A stretch of DNA of 64,000 nt from Microthrixaceae bacterium. GTDB taxonomy: Bacteria > Actinomycetota > Acidimicrobiia > Acidimicrobiales > Poriferisodalaceae. Below the pieces are notes generated by a model, which was given only the letters and a program-made list of their open reading frames with translations, did no database searches and was not told the origin of the DNA. The position numbers and the translations under genes were made by a program. Shown here one piece after another: positions 61,304 through 64,000 of the stretch; positions within the stretch are counted from its first letter, which is position 1, and every line of letters begins with the position of its first letter. The DNA lies in contig WTFX01000015.1 in NCBI GenBank assembly GCA_011523825.1, forward strand, positions 1-64,000, in the 5' to 3' direction.

Positions 61304-63550
61304 GTGAGCAGCGCCGATGGTGTGGGTGCCGGCAGCGAAGCGCCGGTTCGGTGCCTTGACAGGGTCCGGGTTGTCGAGTTGACCACCGGCATCGCCGGGC
61401 CGTACGCGGCACGGTTCCTGGCCGATCAGGGAGCCGATGTTGTGAAGGTGGAGCCCCCTGGAGGTGATCCCTATCGCAGCGATCCGGGTTTCCAGGCCGT
61501 GAGCCGGAACAAGCGCTCGGTGGTTCCCGAAGACGTCGAGTGGGAACGGGCCCCGCTCCCTGCCGGCATCTCGGGACCGCCGGCGTCGCTGCCCGGCATC
61601 CTGCGTCCGGCGGCAGCTTCGATGACCGCGCCGCTGCTGGCCGGATTGCTCGCCGGGGCCGATGTCGTCTTTGTTCCCGACAGTCCGACTGCTGCAGCGG
61701 CGAGGCGATATGCCCCGGGCGCAGTGATCATCTCGTGCCCGACGTGGGGCGACAGCGGGCCCTACGCGACCCGTGCGGGCACCCCGTCACAGGTCGCCGC
61801 GGTCACCGGCATCGGCTGGAACCAGATCAGCTACTCGGAAGGGCCAGTCGAGCTGGTGGTGCCGTTGGCCTCGTACGGGGCCGGGATGCTCGGCGCGATG
61901 GCGGCCGCAGCGGGTCTGTATGCCAGGCGGGCGCACGGGGCTGCGCCCACCTACACGGTCTCGGAGATATCCGGTTCGGGCGCCATGCAGATCGGCGACT
62001 TCGAGACGCCCGAGATGGCCGAGCTCGACCGGGACGGCTCGTGCCCGCTCGGCTCGGCGGGCCGGCTGCCCGTGTACCGCTTGTTCCGGGCCGCCGATGA
62101 TCGGTGGATGTTCGTGGCCTGCGGCACGCTGCCGTTTTACGTCGCGATGCTGCGCGCCATCGGCCGGGGAGACCTGCTGGGCGACGGACGGTTTCCGGAT
62201 CCGCCGTGGGGACTGCTCGACCTCGAACCGCTCGCAGAGATCACGCCGATCCTGGAGCAGGCATTCGCAGCCCGGCCGCTCGCCGAGTGGCTGGAGATCT
62301 TCGCTGCGCATGACGTGCCCTGCCAGCCGACGCAGACTCGCGCAGAGTTCGTGGACTCGGCGCTTGCACAGTCCAACGGGCTCGTGACGACGGTCCAGCA
62401 TCCCGAACTCGGAACGGTGCGCACCCCGCCCCAGCCGATGTGGATCGACGATTGCGACGAGGTCGCCTTGCAGCCGGCCCCGCGCCTGGGCGAGCGCACC
62501 GCCGAGGTCGAAGCCGAACTGGACGCCGGCGCGTGGCCGCCGCAGCCGGCACCGGACCCACCGATACCGGGCACGGCGCCGCTGAGCGGTGTGAAGGCGG
62601 TCGATCTGAGCTCGTTCATTGCCGGGCCGGTCATCACCCGCCATCTGGCGATGCTCGGCGCGGAGGTTGCCAAGATCGAGCAGCCCGGCGGCGACCCGTT
62701 CCGCGTGCTCGGGCCCTACTTCAACGGCTGGAACCAGTCGAAGCGCTCGATCTGCCTCGACCTGAAGGACGCAGCCGACCACGAGGTCATGGCACAGCTC
62801 GTTGCCGGCGCCGATGTCATCGTGGAGAACTTCCGGCCTGGCGTCGCCGCACGCCTCGGCGTCGCCGACGAGGACCTGCGGCGCATCCGGCCAGATGCCG
62901 TGCTGGTCAAGAGCCCGGGCTATGGCCGCGACGAGTCCATGGCGGACGTGCCGGCTTTCGATCCGCTGCTGCAGGCTCTCGGTGGCATCATGGCCGCGCA
63001 GGGCGGCGATGACGAGCCGGTGTTCCTCACCGTGCCGGTCCACGACGCCGCCACGCCGATGATCGCCGCCTTCGGCGTGCTCTGCTCGCTGTACCGGCGC
63101 GTGGCGGACGGGCAGGGCCGAACCGTGCGTACATCGCTCACCCAGACCGTGATGGCGGCTCAGGCTGCCGAGTTCGTTTCCTTCGAGGGGCGGCCGCCCG
63201 CCGAGGCGGGCGGCATGGACTACCGGGGAGCCGGCCCCGACCGCACCTACCTGGAGGTGCCGGGTGCCGGCGGCGCCGAGTGGGTCTGGCGCCAGTCGAC
63301 GCCTGATGGCACCAGCGAGCTGCCAGCCGAGCGGCGAGGCTTCGTGGGCGCAGCGGTCGCACTCCAGAACAGCCACGTCGTGGAGTTGCCCGAGACCGAA
63401 TGGGGACCCATGACCCAGGTCGGCTCGCTCGTCGGCGGCATCGAGGTGGCGATGCGCCGGTCCCCCTTCCTCGATGAGCATCGGGAGGAGATCGAGGCGG
63501 AGCTCGCCGCGCTCCCGGATGCGAACGAGCAGCCTGCCGCCGCCGACTGA
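61304..63550 (+). CDS. fused tandem CaiB/BaiF (class III) CoA-transferase
   Basis: 748 aa made of two CaiB/BaiF modules in one chain. The first (residues about 15-400) begins VRVVELTTGIAGPYAARFLADQGADVVKVEPPGGDPY. The second (about 425-745) begins VKAVDLSSFIAGPVITRHLAMLGAEVAKIEQPGGDPF and keeps the NQSKRSICLDLK and ENFRPGVAARLG segments. In the second module the catalytic Asp candidate is in DVPAFDPLLQALGG. Module one has lost much of the matching catalytic region (SRNKRSVVPEDVEWER). Class III enzymes normally dimerise; a fused pair may be a built-in heterodimer with one working site. Substrates are unknown. Confidence 0.88.
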   Translation: MSSADGVGAGSEAPVRCLDRVRVVELTTGIAGPYAARFLADQGADVVKVEPPGGDPYRSDPGFQAVSRNKRSVVPEDVEWERAPLPAGISGPPASLPGILRPAAASMTAPLLAGLLAGADVVFVPDSPTAAAARRYAPGAVIISCPTWGDSGPYATRAGTPSQVAAVTGIGWNQISYSEGPVELVVPLASYGAGMLGAMAAAAGLYARRAHGAAPTYTVSEISGSGAMQIGDFETPEMAELDRDGSCPLGSAGRLPVYRLFRAADDRWMFVACGTLPFYVAMLRAIGRGDLLGDGRFPDPPWGLLDLEPLAEITPILEQAFAARPLAEWLEIFAAHDVPCQPTQTRAEFVDSALAQSNGLVTTVQHPELGTVRTPPQPMWIDDCDEVALQPAPRLGERTAEVEAELDAGAWPPQPAPDPPIPGTAPLSGVKAVDLSSFIAGPVITRHLAMLGAEVAKIEQPGGDPFRVLGPYFNGWNQSKRSICLDLKDAADHEVMAQLVAGADVIVENFRPGVAARLGVADEDLRRIRPDAVLVKSPGYGRDESMADVPAFDPLLQALGGIMAAQGGDDEPVFLTVPVHDAATPMIAAFGVLCSLYRRVADGQGRTVRTSLTQTVMAAQAAEFVSFEGRPPAEAGGMDYRGAGPDRTYLEVPGAGGAEWVWRQSTPDGTSELPAERRGFVGAAVALQNSHVVELPETEWGPMTQVGSLVGGIEVAMRRSPFLDEHREEIEAELAALPDANEQPAAAD

Positions 63551-63589
63551 GGCTCGCTGGTGCGGCTCGAAGACGCGAATCAACCTCGG

Positions 63590-63595
63590 TACGGT
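63590..63595 (+). promoter_or_regulatory. -10 box for the last coxL-like gene
   Basis: TACGGT ends 6 bases before ATG 63602. Confidence 0.45.
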
Positions 63596-63601
63596 GACGG
63601 C

Positions 63602-64000
63602 ATGGCGACGGCGCGACTCGCTTCCGAGGATCTGCCGATGCTGCGCGGCGAGGCGGCATTCACTGCGGACCTGCCGCTGCCCCCTGGCTGCTTGCATGCC
63701 GCATTCGTGCGCTCGACGGTGGCTCATGGCGATCTTCGCAACGTCGATCTCCGCGAGGCCGAGCGAGCACCCGGCGTCGCTGCGGTGCTCGATGCAGCGC
63801 TGCTCGACCTGGAACCGTTGGAGTACTACCGGGCCACCACGCTCGGCGGTCGCATGGCCCGGCCGCTGCTGGCGACTGAGCGGGTCCGCTTCGTCGGCGA
63901 GCCGATCGCCGTCGTGCTGGCCGACACGCCCGCCCGCGCGCTCGACGCCGCGGAACTGATTGCGGTCGAGATCGATGAGCTGCCGGCGGTCATCGACGTC
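63602..64000 (+). CDS. xanthine dehydrogenase family large subunit, N-terminal part (partial)
   Basis: The gene runs off the right edge; 133 codons are present. They match the N-terminal domain of molybdopterin-binding hydroxylase subunits: MLRGEAAFTADLPLPPGCLHAAFVRSTVAHG, then VRFVGEPIAVVLADTPARALDAAELIAVEIDELPAV. The same features occur at the start of the 812-aa gene at 50710-53148, so this is a second family member. It follows the CoA-transferase by 51 bases but has its own promoter-like box. Confidence 0.88.
   Translation, partial: MATARLASEDLPMLRGEAAFTADLPLPPGCLHAAFVRSTVAHGDLRNVDLREAERAPGVAAVLDAALLDLEPLEYYRATTLGGRMARPLLATERVRFVGEPIAVVLADTPARALDAAELIAVEIDELPAVIDV

Noticed and set aside
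61787..63727. 646-codon open frame opposite the CoA-transferase
   Set aside because: Rich in Arg, His and Gly with no family motif; it is a shadow of the CaiB/BaiF gene.

Overview
The window is 64 kb of high-GC bacterial chromosome packed with genes on both strands; no stretch above about 300 bases lacks a gene. Several features point to an actinobacterium, probably of the Acidimicrobiia type: a mycothione reductase (27894-29360), the conserved actinobacterial block pgsA / gcvH / garA-like FHA / ftsR-like MerR / DUF151 / MerR (11523-15295), a probable F420-type pair (15874-17369), and many GTG starts. The lineage is an inference. I recognised no rRNA, tRNA, CRISPR array, prophage or insertion sequence.

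Layout. 0-5.5 kb: methylmalonyl-CoA mutase (mutA, mutB) and its chaperone meaB. 5.6-15.3 kb: leuS, a TPP enzyme, an SRAP DNA-protein crosslink sensor, and the gcvH/garA/MerR block. 15.4-29.4 kb: msrB, F420-type enzymes, an enoyl-CoA hydratase, a Rieske oxygenase, a four-gene catabolic operon (NicX-like dioxygenase, acyl-CoA ligase, hydroxyacid dehydrogenase, aminotransferase), a serine hydrolase and mtr. 29.4-39.8 kb (all minus): a 2OG-oxygenase, a NadD-like nucleotidyltransferase, selD, a nucleoside hydrolase, a DinB-like protein, gcvP, gcvT, an ArsC-family gene and serB. 39.9-44.7 kb: ilvD, an MFS transporter, a hotdog thioesterase and a DHPS-like gene. 44.7-50.7 kb: a molybdopterin oxidoreductase with a divergent ferredoxin, then a gamma-butyrobetaine/carnitine degradation operon. 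50.7-64 kb: two CoxL-like hydroxylases, a sugar kinase, acyl-CoA ligase, DNA glycosylase, HIT protein, aldehyde dehydrogenase, class II aldolase and a fused CoA-transferase.

Main discovery. Two genes on the minus strand are interrupted by an in-frame TGA exactly at the catalytic Cys position of their families. In selD (31014-32138) TGA replaces the active-site Cys of the GxGCxCK motif. In an arsenate-reductase-like gene (38082-38441) TGA is codon 12, the position of Cys12 of plasmid R773 ArsC. Each TGA is followed in the mRNA by a perfect 7-bp hairpin whose tip carries GGUC or AGGUC, as in the fdhF selenocysteine insertion element of E. coli. Both reading frames also begin right after a promoter-like TAnnnT box. 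Ordinary gene calling cuts both genes short. I read them as selenoproteins, so this organism should decode UGA as selenocysteine.

A second window-wide pattern is a TAnnnT box 6-8 bases before the start codon of at least 22 genes. This indicates widespread leaderless transcription, and I used it to choose starts. A third pattern is short tandem duplications lying across stop or start codons at five loci, plus one in-frame duplication inside mtr.
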